In this document: piece by piece, positions 15,673 to 28,205 of the stretch
How positions within the stretch are numbered: position 1 is the stretch's first letter
Layout: each line of letters opens with the position of its first letter
Origin: Solimicrobium sp.
GTDB taxonomy: Bacteria; Pseudomonadota; Gammaproteobacteria; Burkholderiales; Burkholderiaceae_D
Direction: 5' to 3'
NCBI GenBank assembly: GCA_021155915.1
Contig: JAJNBE010000011.1
Span: forward strand, 1-56,181
Length of the DNA: 56,181 bases
The notes under the pieces: generated by a model
Seen by the model: only the letters and a program-made list of their open reading frames with translations
Told to the model about the DNA's origin: nothing
The model's database searches: none
Program-made: the position numbers and the translations under genes

Positions 15673-17193
15673 TTACTGTGTGGAAAGTGGTATTTTTGAT
15701 ATCTCTACATGCTTGAGTAAGTCAGTGACGCAAGTTTGCATGGCTGTTGTAAAAGGTTTGGGATATAGTCCCATTGCAAGCACAGCAATAGCCATCGTTG
15801 CCAACAGGAAGAATTCACGGCTGCTCAAATCCGTTAACTGCGCAACATGTTTATGAACTACGTTTCCAAAGATAACCCGCTTTACCATCCACAATGAATA
15901 GGCAGCGCCGAGAATCAGGGCGGTAGCCGCTAATAGTCCAATCCAAAAGTTAAATTTGATGGCGCCTAAAATAACCATAAACTCGCCAATAAAACCCGAG
16001 GTCGCGGGGAGCCCAGAATTCGCCATAGAAAACAAAACAAAGAATGCAGCAAACTTTGGCATGGTATTTACCACCCCACCGTAATCTGCAATTTGACGGG
16101 AGTGCACCCGATCGTATAAGACACCAATACATAAGAACATAGCACCCGACACAAAACCATGTGAAATCATTTGAACAATGCCACCCTGGACGGATATGTC
16201 ATTAAACATAAAGAAGCCTAATGTGACAAAACCCATATGTGCAATAGAGGAGTAAGCCACCAATTTTTTCATGTCGGTTTGTACTAAAGCGACCAGACCG
16301 ATATAGATTACAGCGATTAGTGATAAGGTAAGGATGAAACCCGATAAATAATGGCTGGCATCAGGAGTTATTGGTAAAGAAAAACGTAAAAATCCATACG
16401 CGCCTAGCTTCAACATTATGGCTGCCAATACAATGGAACCACCAGTAGGCGCTTCCACATGTGCGTCAGGCAGCCATGTATGTACTGGCCACATTGGAAC
16501 TTTGACTGCAAATGCCATTAAAAAAGCACTAAAGATTAAAATTTGTTGGTTCAAGGTAAGGGGCAATTTATGCCATACAAGTATGTCGAAACTGCCGGAT
16601 TGCGTGTAAAGATAAATGATAGCTACTAAAGTGAGCAATGAGCCCATTAAAGTATATAAGAAGAACTTAAATGCGGCGTAAACACGGTTAGCGCCGCCCC
16701 ATATACCAATAATAATAAACATGGGAATTAAGGTGGCTTCAAAAAATACATAAAATAACAGGCCGTCCAGCGCGCAAAATACACCAATCATCAGGCCTGA
16801 CAAGATCAAAAATGCGCCCATATACTGGGCAACACGTTTTTCAATCACCGCCCAACCAGCAATAACCACAATGACTGTTATAAATGCCGTCAATATCACA
16901 AGCCAAAGCGATATACCGTCAATGCCCAAATAATAATTAGTGTTAAATCGGGTGATCCAGCTAACAGATTCAACGAATTGCATGCCGTGAGCGGAGTTAT
17001 CAAACTTACTAATTAAAGGAAACGTGACAGCCAAACTAACGATGGCTCCAATTATTGATGTAATTCGCACTAAACCGGCGTTATCATCCCGACCAAAAAC
17101 TAGGATAACAATCCCAAACGCAATTGGCAGCCAAATTGCCAGGCTTAATAAAATGGAAGCGGGGTTAGAAAATAAATTAGAAAATAAGAGCAT
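15673..17193 (-). CDS. nuoM: NADH-quinone oxidoreductase subunit M
   Basis: 506 residues, the antiporter-like ND4 homologue and proton pump. Conserved blocks are FYVFFEATLIPMFIIIG (functional Glu of TM5), AVKVPMWPVHTWLPDAHVEA (Lys and His) and KKLVAYSSIAHMGFVTLG. It lies 15 bp after nuoL in the operon. Confidence 0.97.
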   Translation of the reverse strand: MLLFSNLFSNPASILLSLAIWLPIAFGIVILVFGRDDNAGLVRITSIIGAIVSLAVTFPLISKFDNSAHGMQFVESVSWITRFNTNYYLGIDGISLWLVILTAFITVIVVIAGWAVIEKRVAQYMGAFLILSGLMIGVFCALDGLLFYVFFEATLIPMFIIIGIWGGANRVYAAFKFFLYTLMGSLLTLVAIIYLYTQSGSFDILVWHKLPLTLNQQILIFSAFLMAFAVKVPMWPVHTWLPDAHVEAPTGGSIVLAAIMLKLGAYGFLRFSLPITPDASHYLSGFILTLSLIAVIYIGLVALVQTDMKKLVAYSSIAHMGFVTLGFFMFNDISVQGGIVQMISHGFVSGAMFLCIGVLYDRVHSRQIADYGGVVNTMPKFAAFFVLFSMANSGLPATSGFIGEFMVILGAIKFNFWIGLLAATALILGAAYSLWMVKRVIFGNVVHKHVAQLTDLSSREFFLLATMAIAVLAMGLYPKPFTTAMQTCVTDLLKHVEISKIPLSTQ

Positions 17194-17208
17194 ATTTTTG
17201 GAATTTTA

Positions 17209-19254
17209 TTATTTGGAAAAGGGACTTGGCATGAAATATACAAGGAAGCCCAGTACACCTAGTATCATAACGAACGCATAGTGATAGATATAACCTGTTT
17301 GAATGGTGCGCATAACTCTTGAAGACCATGCGATTAATTTTGCGCTTCCATTTACAATTAAACCATCAATTAAGGTTTTATCTCCCACGTTCCATAATCC
17401 CTGCCCTAACAAACGTGCTCCCGCTGTGAAAAAATTTTCGTTGAACTTATCGATATAATATTTATTATCTAGGACCACGTATAAAACATTCAATTTTTTC
17501 TTGAGTAAAGCTGGAATTTCTGGCTTCACTATATAAAACAAATAAGAGCACGCTACGCCTGCCAGTGCTAATAAAAATGGTAATGATGATAACGCATGTA
17601 AAGCCATTCCCAGGGCCCCGCCAACATGATCGAATTCTTCGGTCAATTTATGCATGGCTGTATGCTGATCAGCCACGTAAATTGCACTGTTAAAAAATTC
17701 GCCATGCAGCATTGGTTTTATGGTTAAAAAACCAATAAACACAGAGGGAATTGCCAATAATATTAGCGGCACTGTTATTGTCCATGAAGGCTCGTGTGGC
17801 TTTTGGCCCGGAGATAAACCGTGATGTTCAGCACCATGATCATTTGTATGCGTCGCATCTGCATGACCAAAATTTTCTTTCCCGTGAAAAACAAGAAAGT
17901 ACATACGGAATGTATAAAAAGCCGTGACAAAAACACTAGCTAAAACAGCGAATTGTGCAAAGGTAGATCCGGCAAGATGACTAGCCCGTACCGCTTCAAT
18001 AATGCTGTCTTTGGAGTAGAATCCAGAGAAAAATGGTGTTCCTATCAGTGCCAACGAACCCGCCAACGAAGTAAGCCAAGTGATGGGCAAATATTTACGC
18101 AATCCTCCCATGTGTCGAATGTCCTGATCATGATGAAGCGCTACAATCACCGAACCGGCTGCCAAAAATAACAAAGCTTTGAAAAAAGCATGAGTCATTA
18201 AGTGGAATATCGCCACTGAATAAGCAGAAGCTCCCAAAGCAACCGTCATATAACCGAGTTGCGATAAAGTTGAATAGGCAACAATACGCTTAATATCAGT
18301 TTGCACCATGCCCATAAATCCCATAAATAATGCAGTAACTCCACCGATTATCAGGATAAACGACAAAGCGGTATCGGAAAGCTCAAACAACGGAGACATA
18401 CGAGCCACCATAAAGATACCTGCAGTCACCATAGTTGCTGCATGGATTAATGCCGAAATGGGTGTTGGACCTTCCATTGAATCCGGCAACCAGACGTGCA
18501 AAGGAAATTGTGCTGATTTACCCATTGCACCAATAAATAAGCAGATGCAAGCGACCGTAATCAAAAGCCAATCCGTGCCTGGCAACACGTTATTTAATAA
18601 TAATTCTTTATGTGCAAAAACTTCTTCATAATTCGTGGTGTTGGTAAATGCCACAATTAAGCCAATACCTAGAATAAAACCGAAATCCCCTACGCGATTG
18701 ATTAAAAATGCTTTTAGATTAGCGAAAATTGCTGTTGGCCTTGTATACCAGAAACCGATCAACAAATAAGAAACTAGGCCAACTGCTTCCCAACCAAAAA
18801 ATAATTGTAAGAAATTGTTGCTCATTACGAGCATTAACATCGAGAAAGTAAATAAAGAAATATAAGCAAAAAAACGGTTATAACCCGGGTCCTCAGCCAT
18901 ATACCCCATCGTGTAGATATGCACCATTAAAGATACAAACGTCACTACACACATCATCATTGCGGAAAGGCTATCTATTTTGAAACCGACTTCGAAATTT
19001 AATCCGGCGACATTCATCCACTGATAGATTGCGCCTTCAAACCTTGCGCCATCATTGACGGCAATTAACGTGTAGACGGAAATGATTAGGGCGACCAACA
19101 CGCCAGCAATGGTGACAGAATGGGATGTTTTTCGACCTACTACATTTCCTAAAAATTGCGTTCCAAGCAAACCGGCTATTATCGCACCTGCGAGTGGCGC
19201 TAGTGGCGCCGCCAAAAGTAACTGCGGGTTCAATCCTGCTGTCATAGCTATCAT
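17209..19254 (-). CDS. nuoL: NADH-quinone oxidoreductase subunit L
   Basis: 681 residues, the distal ND5 homologue with its long C-terminal lateral helix. [38 protein letters not shown] and [20 protein letters not shown] are the conserved pump motifs. A His-rich cytoplasmic or periplasmic loop ([13 protein letters not shown]) sits between late membrane segments, a common variable part. The start overlaps nuoK by 4 bp. Confidence 0.97.
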   Translation of the reverse strand: MIAMTAGLNPQLLLAAPLAPLAGAIIAGLLGTQFLGNVVGRKTSHSVTIAGVLVALIISVYTLIAVNDGARFEGAIYQWMNVAGLNFEVGFKIDSLSAMMMCVVTFVSLMVHIYTMGYMAEDPGYNRFFAYISLFTFSMLMLVMSNNFLQLFFGWEAVGLVSYLLIGFWYTRPTAIFANLKAFLINRVGDFGFILGIGLIVAFTNTTNYEEVFAHKELLLNNVLPGTDWLLITVACICLFIGAMGKSAQFPLHVWLPDSMEGPTPISALIHAATMVTAGIFMVARMSPLFELSDTALSFILIIGGVTALFMGFMGMVQTDIKRIVAYSTLSQLGYMTVALGASAYSVAIFHLMTHAFFKALLFLAAGSVIVALHHDQDIRHMGGLRKYLPITWLTSLAGSLALIGTPFFSGFYSKDSIIEAVRASHLAGSTFAQFAVLASVFVTAFYTFRMYFLVFHGKENFGHADATHTNDHGAEHHGLSPGQKPHEPSWTITVPLILLAIPSVFIGFLTIKPMLHGEFFNSAIYVADQHTAMHKLTEEFDHVGGALGMALHALSSLPFLLALAGVACSYLFYIVKPEIPALLKKKLNVLYVVLDNKYYIDKFNENFFTAGARLLGQGLWNVGDKTLIDGLIVNGSAKLIAWSSRVMRTIQTGYIYHYAFVMILGVLGFLVYFMPSPFSK

Positions 19255-19565
19255 CCTTTGAGCGTGTTCAGGTCTTCTACATTAATGGTGTCCAAATTTC
19301 GGAATAACACCACCAGAATTGCCAACCCGATAGCAGACTCTGCTGCAGCTACGGTTAAAATAAAGAAAACAAAAATTTGCCCTGCCGAATCGCCCAGATA
19401 GTGAGAAAAAGCAATGAAATTTATATTCACGGCTAATAACATCAGTTCAATGGCCATCAACAAAACAATAATATTTTTTCGATTAAGAAAAATGCCCATC
19501 ACAGAGATTGCAAATAAAATAGCACCTAAGATGAGATAGTGACTAAGCGTTAGTGAAAGTGTCAT
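19251..19565 (-). CDS. nuoK: NADH-quinone oxidoreductase subunit K
   Basis: 104 residues, three membrane segments, the ND4L homologue. [19 protein letters not shown] carries the conserved Glu of TM2, and [19 protein letters not shown] the TM3 Glu, both part of the charge path from the quinone site. It overlaps nuoJ and nuoL by 4 bp each. Confidence 0.97.
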   Translation of the reverse strand: MTLSLTLSHYLILGAILFAISVMGIFLNRKNIIVLLMAIELMLLAVNINFIAFSHYLGDSAGQIFVFFILTVAAAESAIGLAILVVLFRNLDTINVEDLNTLKG

Positions 19566-20212
19566 TTCTCGTCCTGCCTAATAGATGTAGATACATTCTT
19601 ACTAATAGTTGTAGTGCTATTTGCTTCAGCTCGCATACGCACGATCCTCACGCGATCACGGCTGTTCACTTTCACTGCCATAGCAGGATCAAAATGTTTG
19701 GTATCTTTTCGTCTGCGTAATGTCAACGCCACTGCCGCTACGATGCCAAGAAGTAATATAGCCGCAGCGATCTCAAATGCATAGCTGTAGCGGGTGAAAA
19801 TAAGTATCCCTAACGCTTTGGTATTACTTACCATTTCATCTTTATCCAATAGCGGGTCTACCGGTGTCCAAAAGCCGCGTAATAACACCATAATCATCTC
19901 AAGCACAATAATGACGCTAATGACAGAAGCTAATGGGAAATGATTCCAAAATCCTGCGCGGATTTTCTCGATATTAATATCCAGCATCATAACAACGAAT
20001 AAGAACAGCACCATTACCGCGCCTACATAAACTAAGACCAGTACGATAGCTAAAAACTCGGCCTGTAATATCATCCAGAGCGCGGCTGCGCTAAAAAATG
20101 ACAATACTAAAAATAGTGCAGCATGTACCGGATTACGGGCGGTAATAACGCAGAATGCAGCGCAAATGAGAATGGTTGAAAACACATAGAAAAGAACCGA
20201 AATAAATTCCAT
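19562..20212 (-). CDS. nuoJ: NADH-quinone oxidoreductase subunit J
   Basis: 216 residues, the ND6 homologue with five membrane segments. [20 protein letters not shown] and [19 protein letters not shown] (TM3 with its conserved Tyr-Val-Gly pi-bulge region) identify it. The hydrophilic tail after about residue 165 is longer than the core family needs and has no recognised role. Confidence 0.96.
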   Translation of the reverse strand: MEFISVLFYVFSTILICAAFCVITARNPVHAALFLVLSFFSAAALWMILQAEFLAIVLVLVYVGAVMVLFLFVVMMLDINIEKIRAGFWNHFPLASVISVIIVLEMIMVLLRGFWTPVDPLLDKDEMVSNTKALGILIFTRYSYAFEIAAAILLLGIVAAVALTLRRRKDTKHFDPAMAVKVNSRDRVRIVRMRAEANSTTTISKNVSTSIRQDEK

Positions 20213-20236
20213 TTAACTTAAATTCCCTAATAGGAG

Positions 20237-20725
20237 TTATCGATATGCTGCATCTTTAGCGCGAGCAGCAGCAATTTGTGGTTCGTATTTATCTCCGATT
20301 GCCAATAACATATCTTTAGTGAAATATAAGTCACCGCGTTTTTCTCCGTGGTATTCCAGAATATGCGTTTCAACAATTGAATCCACCGGACAAGATTCCT
20401 CACAAAAACCGCAGAAAATACATTTAGTAAAATCGATATCGTAACGCGTAGTACGGCGACTTCCATCTGAGCGTCGTTCTGATTCAATGGTAATTGCTAA
20501 GGCTGGGCAAACAGCCTCACACAGCTTGCAAGCAATACAGCGCTCTTCCCCATTTGGGTACCTACGTAGCGCATGCAACCCGCGAAACCGCGGTGACATA
20601 GGCGTCTTTTCTTCAGGGAACTGCACGGTAATTTTCCGAGCGAACATATACCGCCCGGTAAGAGCCATCCCTTTTATCAACTCACTTAGCATTAAGCTAG
20701 CGAAAAAATCCTTAATAGCATGCAT
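20237..20725 (-). CDS. nuoI: NADH-quinone oxidoreductase subunit I
   Basis: 162 residues, the TYKY-type ferredoxin subunit of the peripheral arm carrying clusters N6a and N6b. Both 4Fe-4S motifs are intact: [16 protein letters not shown] and [17 protein letters not shown]. The N-terminal amphipathic part ([17 protein letters not shown]) docks on the membrane subunits. It lies between nuoH and nuoJ with short gaps. Confidence 0.97.
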   Translation of the reverse strand: MHAIKDFFASLMLSELIKGMALTGRYMFARKITVQFPEEKTPMSPRFRGLHALRRYPNGEERCIACKLCEAVCPALAITIESERRSDGSRRTTRYDIDFTKCIFCGFCEESCPVDSIVETHILEYHGEKRGDLYFTKDMLLAIGDKYEPQIAAARAKDAAYR

Positions 20726-20751
20726 TTTTGCTTCCGTTCATTCTAAATTTT

Positions 20752-21822
20752 CTACGTCCAGATATTCCATGGAGTTTGCATCCAGGCCGCTACAATTACC
20801 AGGTAAATTAGCGTCAGCGGTATAAACACTTTCCAACCCAACCGCATGATTTGATCAAAACGATAACGGGGAAACGAAGCCCGTGCCCAGATAAACATAG
20901 AAACCACTATAAATGTCTTGGCTCCAAGCCATATCCAACCCGGAACCCAGTTCAAGATGGCCAAAGGAGCTGCCCATCCACCCAAAAACATCAACGATGC
21001 AATAACCGAAATTAGAATCATGTTGGCGTATTCTGCCAAGAAGAACATCGCAAATGACATGCCGGAATATTCAACCATATGGCCAGCTACGATTTCTGAC
21101 TCGCCTTCGACTACGTCAAACGGGTGACGATTCGTTTCAGCGATTCCGGAAATGACGTAGACGACAAACATCGGAAACAAGGGTAACCAATTCCAGGAGA
21201 GAAAATTTAAGCCAAGATTAAAAAATTGACCTTTACTTTGGCCCATTACAATGTCGGTTAGATTTAAACTTCCAGACACCAATAAAACAATGACTAGTAC
21301 AAAACCCATGGCAATTTCGTAAGACACCATCTGTGCGGAAGCGCGCATGGCGCCAAGAAAAGCGTACTTAGAATTGGATGCCCATCCCGCGATAATAACG
21401 CCGTAAATCTCCATCGACGTAATTGCCATCAAAAATAAAAGTCCGGCATTGACGTTAGCCAGTACAATTTCCGGACCAAACGGTATTACCGCCCACGCAA
21501 CTAACGCAGGCATAATGGTCATAACAGGGGCTATAACAAATAACGCTTTATTTGACCTGGTGGGAATAACAATTTCTTTCAGTAGCAGCTTTAAAACATC
21601 AGCAATGGGCTGGAATAGTCCTGCAGGCCCAACGCGATTCGGCCCTAACCGTACATGCATCCAGCCAATCATTTTCCGTTCCCACAAAGTGAGATAGGCA
21701 ACGGCACCCATTATTGGCAAGACAATACAAATTATTTTAATCAGGGTCCAGAGCACCGTCCAAGTATCTGCCCACCAAAACCCGAGCATTGCAGCACCGT
21801 GTAAGTTGATAAAATCCATCAT
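20752..21822 (-). CDS. nuoH: NADH-quinone oxidoreductase subunit H
   Basis: About 356 residues, ND1 homologue with eight membrane segments forming the quinone chamber. Signatures are [35 protein letters not shown], and the acidic loop [24 protein letters not shown] at 21840 would overlap nuoG; I prefer the ATGATG at 21822/21819, one base after the nuoG stop, which gives the normal N-terminus. Confidence 0.96.
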   Translation of the reverse strand: MMDFINLHGAAMLGFWWADTWTVLWTLIKIICIVLPIMGAVAYLTLWERKMIGWMHVRLGPNRVGPAGLFQPIADVLKLLLKEIVIPTRSNKALFVIAPVMTIMPALVAWAVIPFGPEIVLANVNAGLLFLMAITSMEIYGVIIAGWASNSKYAFLGAMRASAQMVSYEIAMGFVLVIVLLVSGSLNLTDIVMGQSKGQFFNLGLNFLSWNWLPLFPMFVVYVISGIAETNRHPFDVVEGESEIVAGHMVEYSGMSFAMFFLAEYANMILISVIASLMFLGGWAAPLAILNWVPGWIWLGAKTFIVVSMFIWARASFPRYRFDQIMRLGWKVFIPLTLIYLVIVAAWMQTPWNIWT

Positions 21823-21823
21823 C

Positions 21824-24181
21824 TCAAGCGCGCTCCACAATTATTGACCCAAACATTGTCCCAAGTGATGCGGTTGCCGCATGCCCTGCAGCAATTTTAA
21901 CCACACCTACTGGTAGACCTTTAGCAATGGCTACGGGTAAGAGCACACTATTTCCCTCATGCTGAACTTTAACCATATCCCCATCCACTAAATTCATTTC
22001 GGATAAATGTTTAGCCGCCATCCAAGCACAGGGCGGTTTTGCATCTGCCGTTTGTTGCAACGCATTCGCTCGACGAACCAACGCATCAGCATGGTAAATT
22101 CCTACGTCCGAAATTAGCTCGAAACGACCAACAGGCAAGGCCTGCTCAGGGCTTAGTAATTCATCTGTAACGGCACAATTGATTTTATTATTAAGGCTAG
22201 GCGACAGGTCAGTTTGCTTATTCAATAGCTCATCGCGTACCGCCTCCGACGATTCATAATTAAACCCCTCAATCCCTAACAAATTTCCAAGTACGCGCAA
22301 TACTTTCCAAGCCGGGCGCGCATCTCCTAATGGTTTTACCACCCCATAGAAACTTTGAGCCCGTCCTTCGCAATTGACAAATGTCCCCGAAGTCTCAGTA
22401 AACGGCGCAATCGGTAACAAGACGTCCGCATAGTCACTCGCTTGCTTAAATGCCGACAGTACAATAACCATTTCTGCCTGTTCTAACGCTGGACGGGCTG
22501 GTACTGCGCAATCAACTATAGGATCAACATTTAAAAGCACATAAGCTTTACGCTCTTGCGTTAACATCTTCTCCGTGTTCAACCCCTTTTCACCCGGCAG
22601 AGCCTTGGCTATATAGCCCCCTACTGTATTTGCTGCTTCGGTCAAATACCCAAATTTAATACCGGTTTGTTCTGCGATCCATTGAGCAATGACGTGAATT
22701 TTCGATGACTGTGGGTGCTGCGTTACCGAGTTCCCTAACATAACGGCGCTTTGTTCTCCAGCTAATAAGTCACAAGCAATTGCACGAGCAACATCTGAAA
22801 TAGCTGAAACAGTATTCTTTGTCACGGGAGCGTCAATGCCCTTCGCCTGCGCGACTGCCAGCATAATTTCTGTGAGTGAAGACAACCAGGCAGAGGGAGC
22901 ACAAATAAGCTTATTTGCAATAGGCATTAGCAAATCATCATCACTTGCATGCAGTATGGACAGCCTTCCTCCAGCTTTGACGGATGACCTTAACCGGGCA
23001 GCCAACAAGGGATGATCTTTTCGAAGAAACGAACCGATCACTAATACGTTTCGTAATGAGGCAAACTCTGTTATGGACATGCCTAGCCAAGGTTTAAAAT
23101 TCGCTGTGGCGGCGTAATCAACGGTAGTGTCTTCCGAAGACGATCGTAGGCGAAAATCGATATTCTCTGATCCAATTCCCCGTATCACCTTTTGTAATAA
23201 ACTTAACTCTTCCAAAGTGGAGTGAGGGGTGGCCAATGCTCCAATGGCAGAAGCACCATGTTCGTTTTTTATATTTCTCAAACCATGCGCCACATACTCC
23301 AGCGCAGTTTGCCAATCAGTCTCCTGCCATTGTCCACCTTGCTTAATCATAGGTTTAGTCAAGCGCTGGCCGCTATTTAATGCTTCGTAAGAAAAACGAT
23401 CTCTATCGCTAATCCAACACTCGTTAATAGCTTCATTTTCGAGCGGCAAAACTCGCATCACTTTATTATTGTTGGTCTGGATAACCAGATTGCTACCTAA
23501 ACCATCATGCGGACTAATTGATTTGCGACGCGACAATTCCCACGGGCGTGCTTTATTTAAAAAGGGTTTAGATAACAATGCGCCAACAGGACAGAGATCG
23601 ATCATGTTACCCGACAATTCAGAGTCAATAGTCTTGCCGACAAAAGTCGTAATTTCAGCATGCTCCCCACGACCCAGCATGCCCAACTCCATCACACCAG
23701 CAATCTCTTGCCCAAAACGCACACAGCGTGTGCAATGAATGCAGCGTGTCATTCCTTCCATGGATATTAAAGGCCCGGCATTTTTATAAATAACGACGCG
23801 CTTTTCTTCTTTATAGCGGGATGAAGAGCTGCCATAGCCGACGGCTAAATCCTGGAGTTGACATTCGCCCCCTTGATCACAAACGGGGCAATCAAGTGGA
23901 TGATTAATTAGAAGAAATTCCATCACATCTTTTTGTGCAGTGATCGCTTTCTCACTAACTGTACGCACGACCATTCCAGCGGAGGCAGGCGTAGCGCAGG
24001 CAGGTAATGGCTTCGGAGCCTTTTCAACTTCCACTAAACACATGCGGCAGTTTGCTGCAATAGAAAGTTTTTTGTGATAGCAAAAATGGGGGATATAAGT
24101 GCCCAATTTATTTGCGGCGTCCATAATCATGCTGCCTGGCGGAACGTCTACTTTTTTACCGTCGATTTCGATTTCAATCAT
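21824..24181 (-). CDS. nuoG: NADH-quinone oxidoreductase subunit G
   Basis: 785 residues, the large iron-sulfur subunit of the peripheral arm. Visible are the 2Fe-2S N1b ligands ([17 protein letters not shown]), the His-Cys cluster N5 region ([18 protein letters not shown]) and N4 ligands ([16 protein letters not shown]), then a molybdopterin-oxidoreductase-like domain without cofactor. I set the start at ATG 24181: it has GAGGAAT about 8 nt upstream and begins [16 protein letters not shown], while the longer frame to 24280 adds an atypical leader. It is separated from nuoF by 222 bp, unusual inside this operon. Confidence 0.96.
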   Translation of the reverse strand: MIEIEIDGKKVDVPPGSMIMDAANKLGTYIPHFCYHKKLSIAANCRMCLVEVEKAPKPLPACATPASAGMVVRTVSEKAITAQKDVMEFLLINHPLDCPVCDQGGECQLQDLAVGYGSSSSRYKEEKRVVIYKNAGPLISMEGMTRCIHCTRCVRFGQEIAGVMELGMLGRGEHAEITTFVGKTIDSELSGNMIDLCPVGALLSKPFLNKARPWELSRRKSISPHDGLGSNLVIQTNNNKVMRVLPLENEAINECWISDRDRFSYEALNSGQRLTKPMIKQGGQWQETDWQTALEYVAHGLRNIKNEHGASAIGALATPHSTLEELSLLQKVIRGIGSENIDFRLRSSSEDTTVDYAATANFKPWLGMSITEFASLRNVLVIGSFLRKDHPLLAARLRSSVKAGGRLSILHASDDDLLMPIANKLICAPSAWLSSLTEIMLAVAQAKGIDAPVTKNTVSAISDVARAIACDLLAGEQSAVMLGNSVTQHPQSSKIHVIAQWIAEQTGIKFGYLTEAANTVGGYIAKALPGEKGLNTEKMLTQERKAYVLLNVDPIVDCAVPARPALEQAEMVIVLSAFKQASDYADVLLPIAPFTETSGTFVNCEGRAQSFYGVVKPLGDARPAWKVLRVLGNLLGIEGFNYESSEAVRDELLNKQTDLSPSLNNKINCAVTDELLSPEQALPVGRFELISDVGIYHADALVRRANALQQTADAKPPCAWMAAKHLSEMNLVDGDMVKVQHEGNSVLLPVAIAKGLPVGVVKIAAGHAATASLGTMFGSIIVERA

Positions 24182-24341
24182 CTTGTATTCCTCAAGTGGA
24201 CAGTTCGAGTACGCATTCATTCGGCTTCCTCGCTGGCCCCAACAACTCCGCAACCCATATATTATAAGAAGAAAATACAATCCAGGGAGTCAAAAAAACG
24301 TGTACTCGTGCTTGTAGTTCTCTTATCCAAACGCTTCATCG

Positions 24342-24384
24342 GTTATCAAACTCATAAGCGGCCAACCGAGGAATTTGGGATCCT
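24342..24384 (+). repeat. Repeated ribosome-binding-like motif, copy 3
   Basis: GTTATCAAACTCATAAGCGG followed by CCAACCGAGGAATTTGGGAT matches the leader ends of recQ (474-514) and the phosphoribosyltransferase gene (3669-3709). Here it points rightward, against the nuo operon, and no plus-strand gene follows. It is probably a stranded fragment of the mobile sequence that supplied those leaders. Confidence 0.5.
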
Positions 24385-24403
24385 ACTTCTAACCAGTCAA
24401 AGC

Positions 24404-25699
24404 CTATATATAAGCAGGTACCAAGCAATGCTTGTGCTCTATGTGATATTCAAATTCTGCGCGGAAGTTTTTAATCATTGCCCGTACCGGCATTGCAGCA
24501 GCATCGCCTAAAGCACAAATGGTACGACCTTGAATACCGTCGGCAATGCTATTTAGCATGTCTAAATCGTCAGCCCGCCCCTGCCCATGCTCAATACGAT
24601 GCACCATACGATACAACCAACCTGTACCTTCCCGACACGGAGTACATTGGCCGCATGATTCTTCGTAATAAAAATACGATAAGCGTAACAACGATTTCAC
24701 CATGCAACGGCTTTCATCCATAACGATAACAGCGCCAGAACCCAACATTGATCCCGCTTTTGCTATAGAGTCATAATCCATATCAGTTGCCATCATCACT
24801 TCGCCAGTCAGTACTGGCATAGACGAGCCGCCCGGGATAACTGCTTTGATCTTTTTACCGTCACGCATACCCCCTGCCAATTCTAGTAACGTTGCAAAAG
24901 GTGTACCCATCGGAACTTCATAGTTACCTGGCTTTTCAACATCCCCTGACACAGAGAAAATTTTTGTTCCGCCATTATTTGGCTTACCTAGGGATGCATA
25001 TGCTTCCCCCCCTAGATTCATCACGAAAGGAACGGCGGCAAACGTTTCGGTATTATTGATTGTAGTGGGCTTCCCATATAAACCGAAGCTCGCAGGAAAG
25101 GGAGGTTTAAATCGGGGTTGTCCCTTTTTCCCTTCTAGGGATTCCAGCAATGCAGTTTCTTCTCCACAAATATAAGCACCAAAACCGTGAGACGCATGTA
25201 ACTGAAAACTAAAATTGGAACCTAGAATTTTGTCTCCCAACATGCCTGCAGCACGTGCTTGTTCTAACGCTTCTTCGAAACGAAGATAATCAGCAAAGAT
25301 TTCGCCGTGAATATAGTTGTACCCAACAGTAATCCCCATTGCGTAGGCACCGATCGCCATTCCCTCAATTAAGGCATGTGGGTTATAACGAATAATATCG
25401 CGGTCTTTAAACGTGCCGGGTTCACCTTCGTCAGAATTACATATCAGGTATTTTTGCCCGGGGAATTGACGGGGCATAAAACTCCACTTTAACCCCGTAG
25501 GAAAACCAGCACCTCCCCGACCCCGTAACGAAGACGCTTTCAGCTCCGCAATTACTTGTTCAGGCGTGACGCCTTCGGTAAGAATACGCTTCAATGCCGT
25601 GTAACCACCACGCTGCACATAGCCTTCCAAGCCCCAGTTAGCACCATCTAATCCCGCCAGAATTAATGGTTTTATATGCCGTGAATGCAAGCTGGTCAT
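24404..25699 (-). CDS. nuoF: NADH-quinone oxidoreductase subunit F
   Basis: 431 residues, the NADH-oxidising flavoprotein. [17 protein letters not shown] binds [17 protein letters not shown] and [17 protein letters not shown] line the FMN site, and [15 protein letters not shown] carries cluster N3. It overlaps nuoE by 4 bp upstream. Confidence 0.97.
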   Translation of the reverse strand: MTSLHSRHIKPLILAGLDGANWGLEGYVQRGGYTALKRILTEGVTPEQVIAELKASSLRGRGGAGFPTGLKWSFMPRQFPGQKYLICNSDEGEPGTFKDRDIIRYNPHALIEGMAIGAYAMGITVGYNYIHGEIFADYLRFEEALEQARAAGMLGDKILGSNFSFQLHASHGFGAYICGEETALLESLEGKKGQPRFKPPFPASFGLYGKPTTINNTETFAAVPFVMNLGGEAYASLGKPNNGGTKIFSVSGDVEKPGNYEVPMGTPFATLLELAGGMRDGKKIKAVIPGGSSMPVLTGEVMMATDMDYDSIAKAGSMLGSGAVIVMDESRCMVKSLLRLSYFYYEESCGQCTPCREGTGWLYRMVHRIEHGQGRADDLDMLNSIADGIQGRTICALGDAAAMPVRAMIKNFRAEFEYHIEHKHCLVPAYI

Positions 25700-26229
25700 T
25701 TTTCGAGACCTTCACCTTTCAAGTGGCTATCGGATGCAGCAGTAGAAGAGGTGCCTCCTAGCTCTTCCACCAAAGCATCAATTTTCTGATTCGACATAAA
25801 ACTGCACATGCGCTTATCATTCACCAGCATCACCGGAGCGTCTCCACAGGCTCCCATGCATTCGCCTTCCATCAAAGTGAACTGCTTATCCGCTGTGGTT
25901 TCTTTGTAGTCAATACCCAATCTATTTTTCAAATAGTGTGCCGCTTTTTCGCCACCCGACAAGGCACACGGTAAGTTAGTACAAATGGCAATCTTATACC
26001 GACCTACTGGTTTAATATTAAACATGCTGTAAAAGGTAGCCACTTCTTCAACCGCTACTGCTGGCATACGCAAATAATCAGCTACTTCTTCCATTACTTC
26101 TGGCGACAACCAACCGGTTTGGTTTTGTGCCAATGCCAGAGCTGCAATGACCGCAGACTGGCGCTGATCGTCTGGAAATTTTGCAATTTCACCATCTATT
26201 TTTTTATATGTTTGCTCAGATAACAGCAT
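25696..26229 (-). CDS. nuoE: NADH-quinone oxidoreductase subunit E
   Basis: 177 residues, the thioredoxin-like subunit with 2Fe-2S cluster N1a, ligands in CTNLPC and [12 protein letters not shown]. The helical N-terminus ([20 protein letters not shown]) is typical. A longer frame reaches 26304 but would overlap nuoD by about 40 bp; ATG 26229 begins the normal N-terminus. The tail after [11 protein letters not shown] is a short low-complexity extension. Confidence 0.96.
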   Translation of the reverse strand: MLLSEQTYKKIDGEIAKFPDDQRQSAVIAALALAQNQTGWLSPEVMEEVADYLRMPAVAVEEVATFYSMFNIKPVGRYKIAICTNLPCALSGGEKAAHYLKNRLGIDYKETTADKQFTLMEGECMGACGDAPVMLVNDKRMCSFMSNQKIDALVEELGGTSSTAASDSHLKGEGLEK

Positions 26230-26263
26230 AAATTTAACCTTGAATAACAATACTCTTAAATCA

Positions 26264-27517
26264 TTAACGGTCAATTTCGCCAAAGACGATGTCTTGAGTT
26301 CCAATAATCGTCACAGCGTCAGCAATCATATGCCCTTTGGTCATTTCATTTAACGACTGCAAATGGGCGAAGCCAGGCGCGCGAATTTTTAATCGGTACG
26401 GCTTATTGGCCCCATCGGAAATCAAATAAATTCCAAACTCGCCTTTAGGATGTTCAACACTCGCGTACGCTTCCCCCGCCGGTATCGGAAAGCCCTCGGA
26501 GAAAAGCTTGAAGTGATGGATTAAATCTTCCATATTCGACTTCATACCGGCTCTTGGAGGCGGCGCAACTTTATAATTATTTGATATAACCGGGCCAGGG
26601 TTATGCCGTAACCAAGTAACGCATTGTTTAATGATCCGGTTAGATTGACGCATTTCCTCAACGCGGACTAAATAGCGGTCATAACTATCACCATTCACTC
26701 CAACGGGTACGTCAAAATCGACCTGATCGTAAACTGCATAGGGCTGTTTTTTACGTAAATCCCATTCAACACCTGATCCACGTAACATAGCACCGGAAAA
26801 CCCCATTGCTTTTGCTCGATCAGGAGAAACAACCCCAATACCGACGAGCCGTTGTTTCCAAATACGATTATCTGTTAGCAACGTCTCATACTCATCGACA
26901 TAGCGAGGAAAACGCACGGTGAAATCTTCTATAAAATCCAACAGTGAGCCCTGGCGATTTTTATTAAGATCTTGCATTGTTTTAGCGTTACGCAAATGGG
27001 AAGCTTCGTATTGAGGCATGTTGTCCGGAAGATCACGATAAACACCACCCGGACGATAATACGCAGCATGCATACGAGCTCCAGAAACAGCTTCGTAGCA
27101 ATCCATCAGATCTTCGCGCTCACGAAAAGCATATAAAAATACCGCCATTGCGCCCACATCTAAAGCATGAGCACCCAACCAGAGTAAATGATTCAATAAA
27201 CGGGTTATTTCATCAAACATTACGCGAATATATTGCGCTCGCAAAGGGACCTCTAAGCCCAACATTTTTTCAATCGCCATTACGTAGGCGTGTTCGTTAC
27301 ACATCATGGAGACGTAGTCTAGCCTATCCATGTATGGGACTGATTGTAAGTAGGTCTTTTGCTCTGCTAATTTTTCAGTCGCACGATGCAACAAACCAAT
27401 ATGCGGATCAGCTCGCTGAATAACTTCGCCATCCAACTCCAACACCAAACGTAAAACACCGTGCGCAGCTGGATGTTGCGGCCCAAAATTTAACGTGTAA
27501 TTTTTTATCTCAGCCAT
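26264..27517 (-). CDS. nuoD: NADH-quinone oxidoreductase subunit D
   Basis: 417 residues, the 49-kDa subunit that forms the quinone site with nuo[21 protein letters not shown] at the start and the C-terminal FGEIDR are diagnostic, and [14 protein letters not shown] carries the quinone-site histidine region. Separate from nuoC, unlike the fused nuoCD of enterobacteria. Confidence 0.97.
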   Translation of the reverse strand: MAEIKNYTLNFGPQHPAAHGVLRLVLELDGEVIQRADPHIGLLHRATEKLAEQKTYLQSVPYMDRLDYVSMMCNEHAYVMAIEKMLGLEVPLRAQYIRVMFDEITRLLNHLLWLGAHALDVGAMAVFLYAFREREDLMDCYEAVSGARMHAAYYRPGGVYRDLPDNMPQYEASHLRNAKTMQDLNKNRQGSLLDFIEDFTVRFPRYVDEYETLLTDNRIWKQRLVGIGVVSPDRAKAMGFSGAMLRGSGVEWDLRKKQPYAVYDQVDFDVPVGVNGDSYDRYLVRVEEMRQSNRIIKQCVTWLRHNPGPVISNNYKVAPPPRAGMKSNMEDLIHHFKLFSEGFPIPAGEAYASVEHPKGEFGIYLISDGANKPYRLKIRAPGFAHLQSLNEMTKGHMIADAVTIIGTQDIVFGEIDR

Positions 27518-27571
27518 TCAAAACCTCACTCTATTTGCGAACCGGATACAAGTCTGGCGCAGGCTTTAGCC

Positions 27572-27597
27572 GGTTTCTTTCGGAGACGGGAGAAACC
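27572..27597 (-). other. Hairpin in nuoC-nuoD spacer
   Basis: A 7-bp perfect stem (GGTTTCT/AGAAACC) with a 12-nt loop lies in the 82-bp gap after nuoC. It has no T tract. It could be an mRNA processing or stability element within the operon; no further support. Confidence 0.35.
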
Positions 27598-27599
27598 AG

Positions 27600-28199
27600 T
27601 CAGCGATTTTCTCCATAATGTTCTACGCGAATAACACGTGGTGTAATTTCCCGCGGTTCAATGGTTATGGGTTGATAAATAACACGCTTTTGTTTCTCGT
27701 CATAACGCATCTCGACATATCCCGATACAGGAAAATCTTTTCGAAACGGATGACCAACAAAACCGTAATCCGTCAGAATGCGTCGTAAATCATTATGTCC
27801 TTCGAACAAAATTCCAAACAAATCGAATGCTTCCCGCTCGTACCAGTTTGCAGAAGACCAAATCTCGGCCACCGAAGGTAACAGTGGCATTTCATCATCA
27901 GGAGCAAATACGCGTACACGCAAACGCCAATTATTTGCTATAGAGAGTAAGTGTAAAACAGCAGCAAAACGACGACCTGTCCATACTCCCTCACCGTAGG
28001 TTAGATAATCGACTCCGCATAAATCGACTAGTTCTTCAAAATGCGTTGATAAGTTATCGCGCAACTCCGTCATCACGGCTAAATAGTCCGTATGAGCAAT
28101 AACTAGGGTCAGTTCGCCTAAAGCTAAATTTAGTTCATATACGCGCTCGCCCATCAGGGCGCGGATAACCGATTCAAGTTTTTCGAGTTTTGTTGTCAT
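27600..28199 (-). CDS. nuoC: NADH-quinone oxidoreductase subunit C
   Basis: 199 residues, the 30-kDa scaffold subunit of the peripheral arm. The family signature is read as [20 protein letters not shown] followed by [19 protein letters not shown]. The tail [19 protein letters not shown] is normal. Six bp after nuoB. Confidence 0.96.
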   Translation of the reverse strand: MTTKLEKLESVIRALMGERVYELNLALGELTLVIAHTDYLAVMTELRDNLSTHFEELVDLCGVDYLTYGEGVWTGRRFAAVLHLLSIANNWRLRVRVFAPDDEMPLLPSVAEIWSSANWYEREAFDLFGILFEGHNDLRRILTDYGFVGHPFRKDFPVSGYVEMRYDEKQKRVIYQPITIEPREITPRVIRVEHYGENR

Positions 28200-28205
28200 A
28201 ATTTA

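Noticed and set aside
24074..24511. 145-codon plus frame across the nuoG-nuoF gap
   Set aside because: Most of it is antisense to nuoG and nuoF, with no start signal or recognisable domain.
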